64,000 nt of DNA from Chloroflexota bacterium (GTDB taxonomy: Bacteria; Chloroflexota; Dehalococcoidia; Lucifugimonadales; Lucifugimonadaceae), in the NCBI GenBank assembly GCA_002714425.1, contig PAXI01000002.1, positions 8,496 to 72,495 of the forward strand, read 5' to 3'. Positions 8,312-17,944 of the stretch are shown here, piece by piece (position 1 is the first letter of the stretch; each line of letters starts with the position of its first letter). The notes beneath the pieces are model-generated. The model saw only the letters and a list, made by a program, of their open reading frames with translations. It had not been told where the DNA came from and made no database searches. A program made the translations under genes and the position numbers.

Positions 8312-9392
8312 TGATATTAAATTTCCTAATAGAGTTAAAAACTTAAGAAATTATCTTTATGAAAATAATATAGATGCTATTATTATTTCTAATGAAATAA
8401 ACAGATTTTATTTTTCTGGCCTAAGTAGTTCTGCTGGATATCTCTTTGTAACATTGAACGATTTATATATATGTACAGATTTTAGATATACCGAATTAGC
8501 AAGTACAGAGGCTCCAGGTTGGAAAATTCAAAGAGTAACCTCTAGATTTGATTGGCTACCTAAATTGATAAAGTCCTGTAAAGTAAAAAGTCTAGCATTT
8601 GAAGCTGAATTTACAACTGTGAATACGCATAAGTTTTTAGAAACAACAATAAACGATTCAAAACTTAAGGTTTCTCTTATTCCAACTGCTGATATAGCCT
8701 TAACATTTAGGGCTATTAAAGATGAAGAAGAAATTACTCTTTTAAGAAAAGCTATTGAAATTGGAGATAAAGCTTTCGAATACACAGAAAAAAATATTGA
8801 AATCGGAATGACAGAAAAAGAAGTCGCATGGATATTTGAAAAATCTGTTCGAGAGCAAAATGCTGAATCTATATCTTTTGATACAATAGTTGCTTCGGGT
8901 AAGAATGCAGCTAGACCCCACCATCCAACTGGTGATTCCAAAATTGAGGCTAATTCTACTATTATTATTGATTGTGGTGCCAAATATAAAGGTTACTGCT
9001 CAGATCTAACGCGAACAATCGTTATAGGAAATGCTGATGAAAAAATAAAAAATATATATGATATCGTTCATATGGCTCAATTAACTGCAATAGACCTTGT
9101 TAAAGTTGGAATGACAGGAGAAGAATGCGATAGTATAGCCAGAAAAATAATTTCAGAAGCAGGGTATGGAGACTTCTTTGGTCATAGCCTTGGGCACGGC
9201 GTAGGACTTGATATTCATGAAAATCCAAATATTAGTCCTAGGTCAAAGTTTGTTATTCAAAATAATATGCCATTTACTGTAGAACCTGGCATATACTTAG
9301 AAGGTTGGGGCGGAGTTAGAATCGAAGATATTGTGATAATAATTGATAATAAAGTTCAAGTAATTAGTAAAGCAAAAAAAATAAATTTATAG
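8304..9392 (+). CDS. M24-family metallopeptidase (Xaa-Pro aminopeptidase/dipeptidase-like)
   Basis: Cytosolic peptidase that removes the residue before proline. The N-terminal creatinase-like domain (residues 1-135) is followed by the pita-bread catalytic domain. The five metal ligands are all there: Asp223 (IIDCGA), Asp234 (CSDLTRT), His298 (HSLGHGVG), Glu327 (FTVEPGI) and Glu341 (RIEDIV). At 362 residues it fits the short PepQ/YpdF-type members. An M24 peptidase immediately before efp is a common bacterial arrangement; both genes concern proline, one by cleaving proline peptides and the other by helping ribosomes make them. Confidence 0.93.
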   Translation: MTNDIKFPNRVKNLRNYLYENNIDAIIISNEINRFYFSGLSSSAGYLFVTLNDLYICTDFRYTELASTEAPGWKIQRVTSRFDWLPKLIKSCKVKSLAFEAEFTTVNTHKFLETTINDSKLKVSLIPTADIALTFRAIKDEEEITLLRKAIEIGDKAFEYTEKNIEIGMTEKEVAWIFEKSVREQNAESISFDTIVASGKNAARPHHPTGDSKIEANSTIIIDCGAKYKGYCSDLTRTIVIGNADEKIKNIYDIVHMAQLTAIDLVKVGMTGEECDSIARKIISEAGYGDFFGHSLGHGVGLDIHENPNISPRSKFVIQNNMPFTVEPGIYLEGWGGVRIEDIVIIIDNKVQVISKAKKINL

Positions 9393-9404
9393 ATTGGAAA
9401 AAAT

Positions 9405-9968
9405 ATGACAATTTCATCTGGAGAAATAAAAAGAAATATGACAATTTTACTAGATGACGAGGTTTATCAAATACTGGACTGGCAGCACAGACAAGCTCCA
9501 AAAGCTCCTCCAACACTAACATTAAAAGTAAGAAATATCCTTACTGGTAACGTTTTTGAAAAAAAACTACAAGGTAATCAGAAATTAACCAAAGCCGAAA
9601 CTGATAATATTTCTGCACAGTATCTCTATGAAGATGATGCTTATTACTGTTTCATGGATAACATAACTTTTGAACAATATAACATCGATAAAAATATTAT
9701 TGGTGAGGATATAAAATTTATTAATGAGGGTGATAATGTTGACTTAATAATGTTTAATGGGAATGCTCTCAGCCTTGAATTACCACCATCCGTAATTTTA
9801 GAAATAGGTCAAACTGACGTAGGATTAAAAGGTGATACACAGAGTGGGGCTAACAAACCTGCCACAACAACTACTGGGTTACCCATCCAAGTACCACTAT
9901 TCGTTAATACAGGCGATAAAATAAATGTAAACACATCTACTGGTGAGTATACAGGTAGAGCAGATTAG
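9405..9968 (+). CDS. efp: Translation elongation factor P (EF-P family)
   Basis: EF-P binds stalled ribosomes and promotes peptide-bond formation at polyproline stretches. The 187 residues include the N-terminal KOW-like domain (SSGEIKRNMTILLDDEVYQIL), the central OB domain (YEDDAYYCFMDNITFEQY) and the C-terminal OB domain (GLKGDTQSGANKPATTTTG, YTGRAD). The tip loop reads RQAPKAPPTLTLKVRN, keeping a lysine in the position of the modified Lys34 of E. coli but lacking the PGKG context, so its modification is uncertain. A GGAAA site precedes the ATG. xseA begins four bases past the stop. Confidence 0.95.
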   Translation: MTISSGEIKRNMTILLDDEVYQILDWQHRQAPKAPPTLTLKVRNILTGNVFEKKLQGNQKLTKAETDNISAQYLYEDDAYYCFMDNITFEQYNIDKNIIGEDIKFINEGDNVDLIMFNGNALSLELPPSVILEIGQTDVGLKGDTQSGANKPATTTTGLPIQVPLFVNTGDKINVNTSTGEYTGRAD

Positions 9969-9972
9969 ACAT

Positions 9973-11190
9973 ATGAACGAACCTTCTGTTTTTTCTGTCA
10001 GCGATGTTAATGAAATAATCAAACAAAATCTTCAAGAGCATTCTTTATTATCAGATGTTAGCATTGTTGGAGAAGTCTTTAGTTATTCACAACCAAGTTC
10101 TGGGCATAAATATTTTACATTAAAAGATGACTATAGTCAGATTAGCTGTGTAATGTTTAATGGTCAATACAACAAAACAAATAGCGGTGGTAACTTTATC
10201 GTTGAAGGATCAAAAATAATCTGTAAAGGTTATTTTGATATATATTTCCAATATGGGAAGTTACAACTTAATGTAAACAGAGTTAAGGCAGAAGGTGAGG
10301 GATCACTTCAGGCAGCATTTGAAGAATTAAAAGCAAGACTGGAAAATGAAGGTTTATTTGATGAATCAAGAAAAAGATACTTACCTGAATTTCCAAAAAA
10401 AATTGTCGCTATAACTTCTTCTACAGGTTCGGTCATTGAGGATATGAAAAACGTATTAGCTAGAAGATACCCTATTGGAGAACTTTTATTAATTCCGGTC
10501 TCCGTACAGGGTGAAAATTCAGTCGATGATATCTGCGATGCTTTTCTTACAACCAACCATATGTCTGACGTAGATGTAATAATTCTAGCACGTGGTGGCG
10601 GTTCTATTGAGGATTTATGGTCTTTTAATGATGAACGTGTAGCTAAAGCTATATATGGTTCTAAACATCCCGTAGTGAGCGCAATAGGGCACGAAACCGA
10701 TTATACAATTGCTGATTATGTGGCAGATTACAGAGCACCTACCCCATCTGTTGCTGCAGAGATTGTAGCGCCTTTTGTGACAAATATTATTGATAAAATT
10801 ACAGAAAAAATAAGTACAGGTGAAAAATTATTAAGAAATAAACTAGATGAAAAAGTTTATCAACTAGATTTAAATTTAGAAAAAATAAATAATAATTACC
10901 CAAACTTTGTAGATCTAAGAAAATATATTTATAATTTGTTATCAAATGTAGATTTAATCATAAATCAATCGATTCGATCAAAAAAAGAAAATATTAAGAA
11001 TTTTAAAAATTCTATTAGCATATTAAATCCAAAAAAAACATTAAAGCGTGGGTTTGCTTTAGTTAGAAATAAAAATGGTAAAATCATAGATAGCACCTCA
11101 AATATAAGTTTAGGCGAACGCTTAAGTTTTGAATTATCAGATGGATCTGCAATTACTGAAGTAAAGGAAATAAATAATGATGACAAATAA
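9973..11190 (+). CDS. xseA: Exodeoxyribonuclease VII large subunit
   Basis: Catalytic subunit of the single-strand-specific exonuclease VII. From the ATG it begins MNEPSVFSVSDVNEIIK, as expected for XseA; a GTG 30 bases upstream inside efp is in frame but adds an atypical ten-residue extension. An OB-fold DNA-binding domain (SGHKYFTLKDDYSQISCVMF) is followed by the nuclease domain with VAITSSTGSVIEDM, ILARGGGSIEDLWSFND and SAIGHETDYTIADYVADYRAPTPSVAAE. A coiled-coil region near the C terminus binds the small subunit. It overlaps xseB by 14 bases. Confidence 0.96.
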   Translation: MNEPSVFSVSDVNEIIKQNLQEHSLLSDVSIVGEVFSYSQPSSGHKYFTLKDDYSQISCVMFNGQYNKTNSGGNFIVEGSKIICKGYFDIYFQYGKLQLNVNRVKAEGEGSLQAAFEELKARLENEGLFDESRKRYLPEFPKKIVAITSSTGSVIEDMKNVLARRYPIGELLLIPVSVQGENSVDDICDAFLTTNHMSDVDVIILARGGGSIEDLWSFNDERVAKAIYGSKHPVVSAIGHETDYTIADYVADYRAPTPSVAAEIVAPFVTNIIDKITEKISTGEKLLRNKLDEKVYQLDLNLEKINNNYPNFVDLRKYIYNLLSNVDLIINQSIRSKKENIKNFKNSISILNPKKTLKRGFALVRNKNGKIIDSTSNISLGERLSFELSDGSAITEVKEINNDDK

Positions 11191-11401
11191 AAATGAATCT
11201 TCTTTTGAGGCTAAAATTGAAAAGATTGAAAAATTAATAAATGACTTACAGTCTAGCAAAGTTGGAATTGATGCCTCATTACTTATTCTTGAAGAAGCTC
11301 AAAATCTTGCTATTGAGTGCAATAAAATTTTATCAGATGCAGAATTAAAATTTTCAGAACTTAAAGAAAAATTTTCATCTAATGAAAATGTAGAAAACTA
11401 A
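11177..11401 (+). CDS. xseB: Exodeoxyribonuclease VII small subunit
   Basis: The 74-residue, helical and acidic protein has the XseB pattern: SFEAKIEKIEKLINDLQS, then EEAQNLAIECNKILSDAELKF. The small subunit wraps around the coiled-coil arm of XseA. Its start lies inside xseA; two adjacent ATG codons are possible and give proteins one residue apart. The overlap fits coupled, stoichiometric expression. Confidence 0.93.
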   Translation: MMTNKNESSFEAKIEKIEKLINDLQSSKVGIDASLLILEEAQNLAIECNKILSDAELKFSELKEKFSSNENVEN

Positions 11402-11405
11402 TCAT

Positions 11406-12149
11406 ATGAAAATGGGATGGTTCACATCGGCTGGAGGAGAGGGATCATTAGGATTATTTGAATCTACATTAACTGCCATAAACACTAAAAAAATTAATGG
11501 TTCAATTGATTTTGTATTTATTAATAAGGATTATGGTGAAAATAAAAATAGCGACAAATTTATGGAGATGGTACAACATAATAAAATTCCTCTAATTACA
11601 CTTTCATCAAAAAAATTTAAAGAATCTAAGAAAAAAAATTGGAGTGAACTAAGATCAAATTTCGATAAAGAAATTATAAATTTATTAGATGATTATAATG
11701 TAGATATAGCTGTTCAAGCTGGTTATATGTTAATTGCCCCACTATTATGTAAACATTTCATGACAATTAATATACACCCTGCTCTTCCGGGAGAAACAAT
11801 AGGGACATGGAAAAAAGCAATATGGGATGTTATTGAAAAAAGATCATATGAAACTGGCGCTATGGTACATATTTCAACTGAGAAAGTAGATCAAGGTAAA
11901 GTTTTAAGTTTTGGGAAATACAGCTTAAGTGAAGAAAAATTTAAGTCAGAGTGGGAAAGAATAAAAAGACTACCATTTAAAGATATTAAACATAAATATG
12001 GAGAAGATTTATGTTTATTTAATCTAATTCGACAAAAAGGTCTAATTTTTGAAAGAAAGTTGCTTGCAGAAACATTAGGAAGAATTTCAAGTAATCAAAT
12101 TAGTCTAAAAAATACCAATCCTGTAGATTTATCAGCATCATTATCATAA
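11406..12149 (+). CDS. PurN-like formyltransferase-domain protein
   Basis: The 247-residue protein has the formyltransferase fold found in GAR transformylase PurN. The glycine-rich start (SAGGEGSLGLFE) aligns with the ISGNGSNL loop, VQAGYMLIAP with the LAGFMRIL motif, and the catalytic triad is intact as Asn122, His124 (INIHPALPG) and Asp162 (EKVDQGK). Differences from true PurN are NIHPALPGET in place of NIHPSLLP and a longer C-terminal tail of about 50 residues. It may be a diverged PurN or a formyltransferase for another amine. It sits four bases after xseB and meets clpX tail to tail with a five-base gap. Confidence 0.75.
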   Translation: MKMGWFTSAGGEGSLGLFESTLTAINTKKINGSIDFVFINKDYGENKNSDKFMEMVQHNKIPLITLSSKKFKESKKKNWSELRSNFDKEIINLLDDYNVDIAVQAGYMLIAPLLCKHFMTINIHPALPGETIGTWKKAIWDVIEKRSYETGAMVHISTEKVDQGKVLSFGKYSLSEEKFKSEWERIKRLPFKDIKHKYGEDLCLFNLIRQKGLIFERKLLAETLGRISSNQISLKNTNPVDLSASLS

Positions 12150-12154
12150 TTTTT

Positions 12155-13321
12155 TTATGCAGCAACATTATGATTATCTCTTGGCAAAAGAATATCTAGG
12201 CGGTTACCATCAGAATCATATATAATTGGCCACAAATTTTCTTGAATAGTTTCTTTATTAATAACACATTTTTTTGCATTGTCCATATTTGGTAATTCGA
12301 ACATAACATCAAGCAATAATTCTTCGATTATAGACTTTAATCCTCTAGCACCAGACTTCCTTTCTAGTGCCATTTCTGCAGTAATTTGAAGAGCAGATTC
12401 AGTAAATTCCAAATGAACATCGTCTAATTCAAATAATTTAGCATATTGCTTTACTAGCGCATTTTTTGGTTCTATTAGGACTTGTTTTAACTGCTCAATA
12501 GATAAATCTGATAAACCAACCACAAGTGGAATTCGCCCTATAAACTCTGGGATAAAACCATATTTTAGTAAGTCTCTTGTTTCCAGCAATTCAAAATCTT
12601 TGGAATTTTCTTCAATTATTTTATTTGAAAAACCCATTGAAAATTTCTCTTTGTTTACTCTTTCATTTATTACTTCTTCTATTCCATCAAATGCTCCACC
12701 AAGTATAAATAAAATATTTGATGTTTCTATTTGCAAAAATTCTTGATGAGGATGTTTTCTTCCTGGTTGAGGAGGTACATTAACTATAGCTCCCTCAAGA
12801 ATCTTAAGCAAAGCCTGCTGCACACCTTCACCCGATACATCACGAGTTATTGAAGGATTTGCAGATTTTCTTGAAATTTTATCAATTTCATCTATATATA
12901 TAATTCCTTTTTCAGCCTTTTTAATATCAAAATTAGCACTCTGAATTAATCTTAATAAAATATTTTCTACATCTTCACCCACATAACCAGCTTCTGTTAG
13001 TGAGGTTGCATCAGCGATAGCAAAAGGAACATCTAATACTTTTGCTAATGTTTGTGCAATGTAAGTTTTGCCACATCCTGTAGGGCCTACTAATAAAACA
13101 TTAGATTTCTGTATTTCTACTGTATCTTGTTTTTTCTCTTTAAATTCTGACCAGATTCTCTTATAGTGATTATATACGCCTACTGATAAAACTTTTTTTG
13201 CTCTATTTTGACCAATGATATATTGATTTAGTAGTTCATACATTTCTTTTGGAGTTTTAGGTGAAGAAATATTTATTTCTGCTTCATTATTCTCCGAAAT
13301 AATTTCATTGTTTTCTAACAT
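12155..13321 (-). CDS. clpX: ClpX ATPase, lacking the N-terminal zinc-binding domain
   Basis: AAA+ unfoldase that feeds substrates to ClpP. Visible elements are Walker A GPTGCGKT (79-86), pore loop GYVGED, Walker B IIYIDEID, the RKH pore loop in [10 protein letters not shown], an MGF tripeptide at the position of the ClpP-binding IGF loop, and sensor 2 in SGARGLKS. At 388 residues it is about 30-40 short: the usual N-terminal four-cysteine zinc domain, which dimerises and binds adaptors, is absent and replaced by about 20 acidic residues. The clpP stop lies only 11 bases upstream, so no missing exon of the gene is possible there. Operon order is tig-clpP-clpX. Confidence 0.95.
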   Translation of the reverse strand: MLENNEIISENNEAEINISSPKTPKEMYELLNQYIIGQNRAKKVLSVGVYNHYKRIWSEFKEKKQDTVEIQKSNVLLVGPTGCGKTYIAQTLAKVLDVPFAIADATSLTEAGYVGEDVENILLRLIQSANFDIKKAEKGIIYIDEIDKISRKSANPSITRDVSGEGVQQALLKILEGAIVNVPPQPGRKHPHQEFLQIETSNILFILGGAFDGIEEVINERVNKEKFSMGFSNKIIEENSKDFELLETRDLLKYGFIPEFIGRIPLVVGLSDLSIEQLKQVLIEPKNALVKQYAKLFELDDVHLEFTESALQITAEMALERKSGARGLKSIIEELLLDVMFELPNMDNAKKCVINKETIQENLWPIIYDSDGNRLDILLPRDNHNVAA

Positions 13322-13332
13322 TTTATAACCTT

Positions 13333-13974
13333 TTATTTTGATGGTAATGAATCAGGAGACAAAACTTCATCTACTAGGCCATATTCAGTAGCCTGCTCTG
13401 CATTTAACCAAAAATCACGATCAGAATCTTTTGCTACACGTTCATAAGATTGACCAGTATGATCAGCTATAATCTGCCTTAATCTATCTTGAATTCTAAG
13501 AGTTTCTCTAGCATGTATCTCTATATCGGAAGCCTGTCCCTGAGTACCACTTAATGGTTGATGCATATGTATTGTAGAATTTGGCATAGCGTATCTTTTA
13601 CCTGCTGCACCTGCTGTAAGTAATACTGTACCCATACTAGCGCAAAGACCAACTGAAAATGTTGCTACATCACAAGGAACATACTGCATAGTATCATATA
13701 TAGCCATACCTGAATAAACTTCTCCACCAGGCGAGTTAATATATAAATTTATATCTTTCTCAGAGTCTTCTCTAGCCAAAAACAAAATCTGAGCAACAAT
13801 TAGATTTGCTATTTGAGCATTTATTGGGGTTCCTAAAAAAACGATTCTTTCTTTTAATAACAAAGAATATATATCATATGCTCTTTCTCCTCTAGCACCA
13901 CTTTCAATCACCATAGGGACAATGCTTTGAGGAATACCCTCTAATAATTTATTTGTATTTTGATTTTGATTCAT
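13333..13974 (-). CDS. clpP: ATP-dependent Clp protease proteolytic subunit
   Basis: Serine peptidase of the tetradecameric ClpP barrel. The triad is Ser113 (CASMGTVLL), His138 (HMHQPL) and Asp187 (SDRDFW), spaced exactly as in E. coli ClpP (97, 122, 171). Other family marks are [19 protein letters not shown] and [13 protein letters not shown]. The 213-residue length includes a normal short propeptide. An AAGGAAA site precedes the ATG. It is placed between trigger factor and clpX in one minus-strand operon. Confidence 0.97.
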   Translation of the reverse strand: MNQNQNTNKLLEGIPQSIVPMVIESGARGERAYDIYSLLLKERIVFLGTPINAQIANLIVAQILFLAREDSEKDINLYINSPGGEVYSGMAIYDTMQYVPCDVATFSVGLCASMGTVLLTAGAAGKRYAMPNSTIHMHQPLSGTQGQASDIEIHARETLRIQDRLRQIIADHTGQSYERVAKDSDRDFWLNAEQATEYGLVDEVLSPDSLPSK

Positions 13975-13987
13975 ATTAATTATTTCC

Positions 13988-15337
13988 TTACTTTGTTTTT
14001 TTAGATTTTTTAGATGAAGATATTGTTTTTTTAGTTGATGATGTTGTTTTTTTTGTTGAAAGAGAAATCAAGTCATCTAATCCTTTCTGTCTCTTTATAT
14101 TTTCTCTAATGGATTCTCTCATATTTTCAGAATTAAAATCCATTGATTGATATTGTGGATTAGTTTTCAGTACATCAATCTCCTTATCAATTTCTTTATC
14201 ACTAACCTTTAACTTTTTCATAACAACATATTCTTCTAAAACTAACATTTTTTTTATATTAATCTCAGAAGTTTTTTTTGTTTCTTCTAATATTTCTTGC
14301 CTGGTTTTACCAATTCCACTCATATACTGATCATAATTAATATTATACTGAGAAAATTGCTTCTCTTGTTCTTGCATAGAATTATTTGCACTGTGTTCAA
14401 TTATCATAGGCGATATTTCAAATTTAGATTTTTCAATCATATAGTCTAATATTTTTTCTTCAAGAATTCTTTTTAAGTTTTCCTCAGACCTTAATTTTAA
14501 GTTTTCCTTAATTCTGCTTTTTAAGTCTTTCACAGTGGTTATATCTTGAGCTAATGATAGAACAAATGTATCATCTAAATTTGGGAGTATTTTTTCCTTT
14601 ACTGAAAAAACTTCTACATCAAATTGAGATTCCTTTTCCGCTAATTCTTTCTTAAAATAATCTTTGGGTATACTGATTTTGAAACTTTTTTTATCGCCCT
14701 GAACAGAACCTACAATTTTTGATGAAAATCCTAATAAAGGATTGGCAGAGTTTTCTTCAAGTAAGTAATCTAATTTATCTGACGAGAGGAATTCCTCTCC
14801 ATTTATTGAGCTTTTGTAAGAAATATTAATCATATCTCCATATTTTGATTTTCTTTTTACATCTTCCCATTTTGCTTGTGATTCAAGAATCTGAATAATT
14901 TGATTATCAATATCTTTGCTTGTTACACTATCTGCTTTGTCTGTGAATTTCATTTTTGTCAAACTTCCAACTTTAACTTGTGGAATTAAAGCAACAGTAG
15001 CATCAATTTTTATTGGTTCGCGTTCAACAATTGATACACGAGGAGGAGTATTTGCTATGGATAAATCTGTATTTTGCAAAACATCTCCTACAACTTTTGG
15101 TATCAGAGTTTCAAGTGATTCTTCCAATATGTATTCTCTTCCGACAAATTGCTCAACAATTTTATAGGGAGCCTTACCTTTTCGAAATCCTGGAATATTT
15201 AATCTATTAGCGATTTTTTTGTATGCTATTTTTAAATGGCTATCAGTAAATTTTTCGCCAACTAATATATGAAAGATTACTTGGTTATCTTTGTCATCTT
15301 CATGCGTAAATTTTATATCATCCAAAGAATTAGTCAA
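13988..15337 (-). CDS. tig: Trigger factor, ribosome-associated chaperone and prolyl isomerase
   Basis: The ribosome-binding signature [14 protein letters not shown] and the N-terminal domain are clear; a PPIase-like FKBP domain (about residues 160-245) and a long helical C-terminal chaperone domain follow. The tail is a lysine/serine/threonine-rich low-complexity stretch. A GTG nine bases upstream is in frame, but an AGAGG overlaps that GTG and lies eight bases before the TTG used here, so I prefer the TTG; the protein is then 449 residues. It heads tig-clpP-clpX, the standard arrangement, with aspS just upstream. Confidence 0.94.
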   Translation of the reverse strand: MTNSLDDIKFTHEDDKDNQVIFHILVGEKFTDSHLKIAYKKIANRLNIPGFRKGKAPYKIVEQFVGREYILEESLETLIPKVVGDVLQNTDLSIANTPPRVSIVEREPIKIDATVALIPQVKVGSLTKMKFTDKADSVTSKDIDNQIIQILESQAKWEDVKRKSKYGDMINISYKSSINGEEFLSSDKLDYLLEENSANPLLGFSSKIVGSVQGDKKSFKISIPKDYFKKELAEKESQFDVEVFSVKEKILPNLDDTFVLSLAQDITTVKDLKSRIKENLKLRSEENLKRILEEKILDYMIEKSKFEISPMIIEHSANNSMQEQEKQFSQYNINYDQYMSGIGKTRQEILEETKKTSEINIKKMLVLEEYVVMKKLKVSDKEIDKEIDVLKTNPQYQSMDFNSENMRESIRENIKRQKGLDDLISLSTKKTTSSTKKTISSSKKSKKTK

Positions 15338-15394
15338 TTTTTTCACCTCTACTTAATTGTACATTGAGAATTTGATTTTAACTACAAAAATATC

Positions 15395-17209
15395 TCACGC
15401 ATCCTCTTCATCAGGTAAATCTAGGTTTATAAACAACTCTTGAAGCTGCTGGTCAGAAATTTTATTTGGTGAATCGAATAAAGGATCTTGTGCAGATTGA
15501 GTTTTAGGAAAAGCAATTACCTCTCTTATAGCTTTTTCCCCGGCCAAGGTAGCAATAAATCTATCTAAACCTAATCCCATTCCGCCATGAGGAGGTGCAC
15601 CATATGAAAATGCTTTAATTAGTTGTCCAAATCTATCATTAATTTCTTCTTCTTTATAACCAATAATACTAAATACTTTTTTTTGAATATTTGGATCGTG
15701 TATTCTAATACTCCCTGAGCCCATTTCCATGCCATTACAAACTAAATCGAATAAATCTGCATGAACTCTACCTGGATCTGACTCAAGAAATCCTAAGTGC
15801 TCTTTTTTTGGAGATGAAAAAACATGATGAGCCGGCTCCCACTTTTTTAAATCTGCGTCCCATTCGAATAAAGGAAAGTCGTAAACCCAAGCAAAAATTA
15901 TATCTTCTTGATCATACAGATTTAATTTTTCTCCTAAAAAATTCCTTAAGTTAGATAAAACAGTATTTACTTTATTTTCTTGATCGGCAACTAATAAAAT
16001 CAAATCTCCTGGTTTAGCTGACATTTTAAATGCTAATTCCTTAACAGTGTTTACATTAAGAAATTTTTTTAGAGGAGATTTATAATTTTCACTCATAAGA
16101 TTTTCTAAAGAATCAAAATCTCTATCAAGGGAGATATATACTAGACCCGATGCTCCACTAGACTTGGCTAAATCAATCAGTTCATCAGTTTTTCTTCTAT
16201 CGTAATCCCCTGCACCCGGAGCAACAATTCCCCTAATTACACCTCGTTGATTAAGTACATTATTGAAAACATTCGATTCGGTATTACTGAGATCTTCAGA
16301 GACAGTAACTAGTTCCATTTCAAACCTTAAATCAGGTTTATCTGTGCCAAATCTTTCGATAGATTCCTCATATGACAACCTAACAAAATCTTTATCATTA
16401 TGTTTATAATTCTCACCTAAAATTTCACAGGTTACATGTTTGTATAATCCTTCAACCAAATTCATAACATCATCCTGGTGTACAAACGACATCTCTAAGT
16501 CAAGTTGAGTGTGCTCAGGCTGCCTATCAGCTCTGAGATCTTCATCCCTAAAGCACCTAGCTATCTGAAAATATCTGTCAAATCCAGAAACCATTAAAAT
16601 TTGCTTTAATTGCTGAGGAGATTGAGGTAACGCATAAAATTTTCCTGGATGAATACGGCTAGGAACAACATAATCTCTGGCACCTTCAGGTGTACTTTTT
16701 AGTAATATTGGAGTCTCAATATGAATAAAATCTTTATCTGATAAATAATCCCATATTAATTTAGTAATTTTGTGCCTCAAGGTAAATAATTTTTGCATTT
16801 TAGGTCTTCTTAAGTCAACAAACCTATAAGCTAATCTAGTTTGATCATCTATTTCGATTTCATTTGATATTTCAAAAGGAGGCGTTTTTGATTTATTTAA
16901 GATTTTTAATTCACTTGCTTGCAATTCAACTGATCCTGTTGATATTGAATCATTTTCAGCACCAGAAATCCTTTTTACAATTATTCCTTTTATTTGAACT
17001 ACCCATTCGGATCTAAGGTTAGATGCTAAATCGTGAGCATCAGAGGAAACTTCGGGATTAAATACAACTTGTAATACACCCGATTTATCTCTAAGATCAA
17101 TAAAAATTAAATTACCATGATCTCTACGTTTATTAACCCAACCAGCTACAATAATTTCAGATCCGACATCCACAGTATTTGGTTCACCACAATTTTTATT
17201 TTTGTACAC
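15395..17209 (-). CDS. aspS: Aspartyl-tRNA synthetase
   Basis: Class II synthetase of 604 residues with the bacterial layout: N-terminal OB anticodon-binding domain (VNKRRDHGNLIFIDLRDKS), motif 2 (FRDEDLRADRQPEHTQLD), a GAD insertion domain in the middle, and motif 3 (GMGLGLDRFIATLAG). The OB domain has histidine in RRDHG where discriminating enzymes such as E. coli AspRS have leucine; histidine here is a known feature of non-discriminating enzymes that also charge tRNA-Asn. If so, GatCAB would be needed to make Asn-tRNA. Start is GTG with AAGGTG about eleven bases upstream. Confidence 0.96.
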   Translation of the reverse strand: MYKNKNCGEPNTVDVGSEIIVAGWVNKRRDHGNLIFIDLRDKSGVLQVVFNPEVSSDAHDLASNLRSEWVVQIKGIIVKRISGAENDSISTGSVELQASELKILNKSKTPPFEISNEIEIDDQTRLAYRFVDLRRPKMQKLFTLRHKITKLIWDYLSDKDFIHIETPILLKSTPEGARDYVVPSRIHPGKFYALPQSPQQLKQILMVSGFDRYFQIARCFRDEDLRADRQPEHTQLDLEMSFVHQDDVMNLVEGLYKHVTCEILGENYKHNDKDFVRLSYEESIERFGTDKPDLRFEMELVTVSEDLSNTESNVFNNVLNQRGVIRGIVAPGAGDYDRRKTDELIDLAKSSGASGLVYISLDRDFDSLENLMSENYKSPLKKFLNVNTVKELAFKMSAKPGDLILLVADQENKVNTVLSNLRNFLGEKLNLYDQEDIIFAWVYDFPLFEWDADLKKWEPAHHVFSSPKKEHLGFLESDPGRVHADLFDLVCNGMEMGSGSIRIHDPNIQKKVFSIIGYKEEEINDRFGQLIKAFSYGAPPHGGMGLGLDRFIATLAGEKAIREVIAFPKTQSAQDPLFDSPNKISDQQLQELFINLDLPDEEDA

Positions 17210-17258
17210 GCTTATATATCACCTTTTATTATTTTTTGTACTTAAGTTTATAAAAAAA

Positions 17259-17699
17259 TTATTTTAAAATACCAAATTGTCTTTTCATTACCTGCAAGTT
17301 TACAAAAGTTTCTGTTCTTCTTACACCTTCTATTGCACCAATTTCAATTCTGATAAATCTTCCTAGAGCTTCAGGATTAGGTAATGTTACCCAAACAAAT
17401 ACGTCATATGTACCCGTGGTCATAGCGACCCATCTAGTATGGTCTAATTTTGCTACTTTATTTGCAGCTAACTCAACTTGATCAGGATCTATTTGTATGC
17501 CAATTAGCGCCTCTGATTCATATCCTAATTTTGTAGGATCAGGCAAAGCAACAACATTAATAATTTCATCATCGATTAATTTTTTTAGTCTTCTACGGAC
17601 AGTACCCTCGCTGACGCCAGATTCTCTAGCTATAAAAGCATTAGATGCCCTACCATCCTTTTCAAGTTGACTAATAATATTTCTGTCTAATTCATCCAT
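17259..17699 (-). CDS. Lrp/AsnC-family transcription regulator
   Basis: The 146-residue protein has an N-terminal winged helix-turn-helix (LDRNIISQLEKDGRASNAFIA, then SGVSEGTVRRRLKKL) and a C-terminal RAM ligand-binding domain (WVAMTTGTYDVFVWVTLPN). Members sense amino acids and form dimers to octamers. It is divergent from the A-type carrier gene across about 245 A+T-rich bases and lies 49 bases upstream of aspS on the same strand, so it may be cotranscribed with aspS. Its target is not evident. Confidence 0.9.
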   Translation of the reverse strand: MDELDRNIISQLEKDGRASNAFIARESGVSEGTVRRRLKKLIDDEIINVVALPDPTKLGYESEALIGIQIDPDQVELAANKVAKLDHTRWVAMTTGTYDVFVWVTLPNPEALGRFIRIEIGAIEGVRRTETFVNLQVMKRQFGILK

Positions 17700-17944
17700 T
17701 TATTTTTTTACTTTCTTTTTGCTAATCTATTACAATTATATCTAATTTATAGTAAAAAATATTCAAAATATTATATATTTTTACGCTTTCGACAAAATAA
17801 GATAAAGAATATATCAAAAATCTATAAATTAACTTGTTATTTTTAATAATAATTTTATGATTATAATTATTTACCTTTTATATTAATTTATATAGAATTG
17901 TATAAAAATAACTATCAAGCATTATTTGCTTACTGAGAAAAAAA

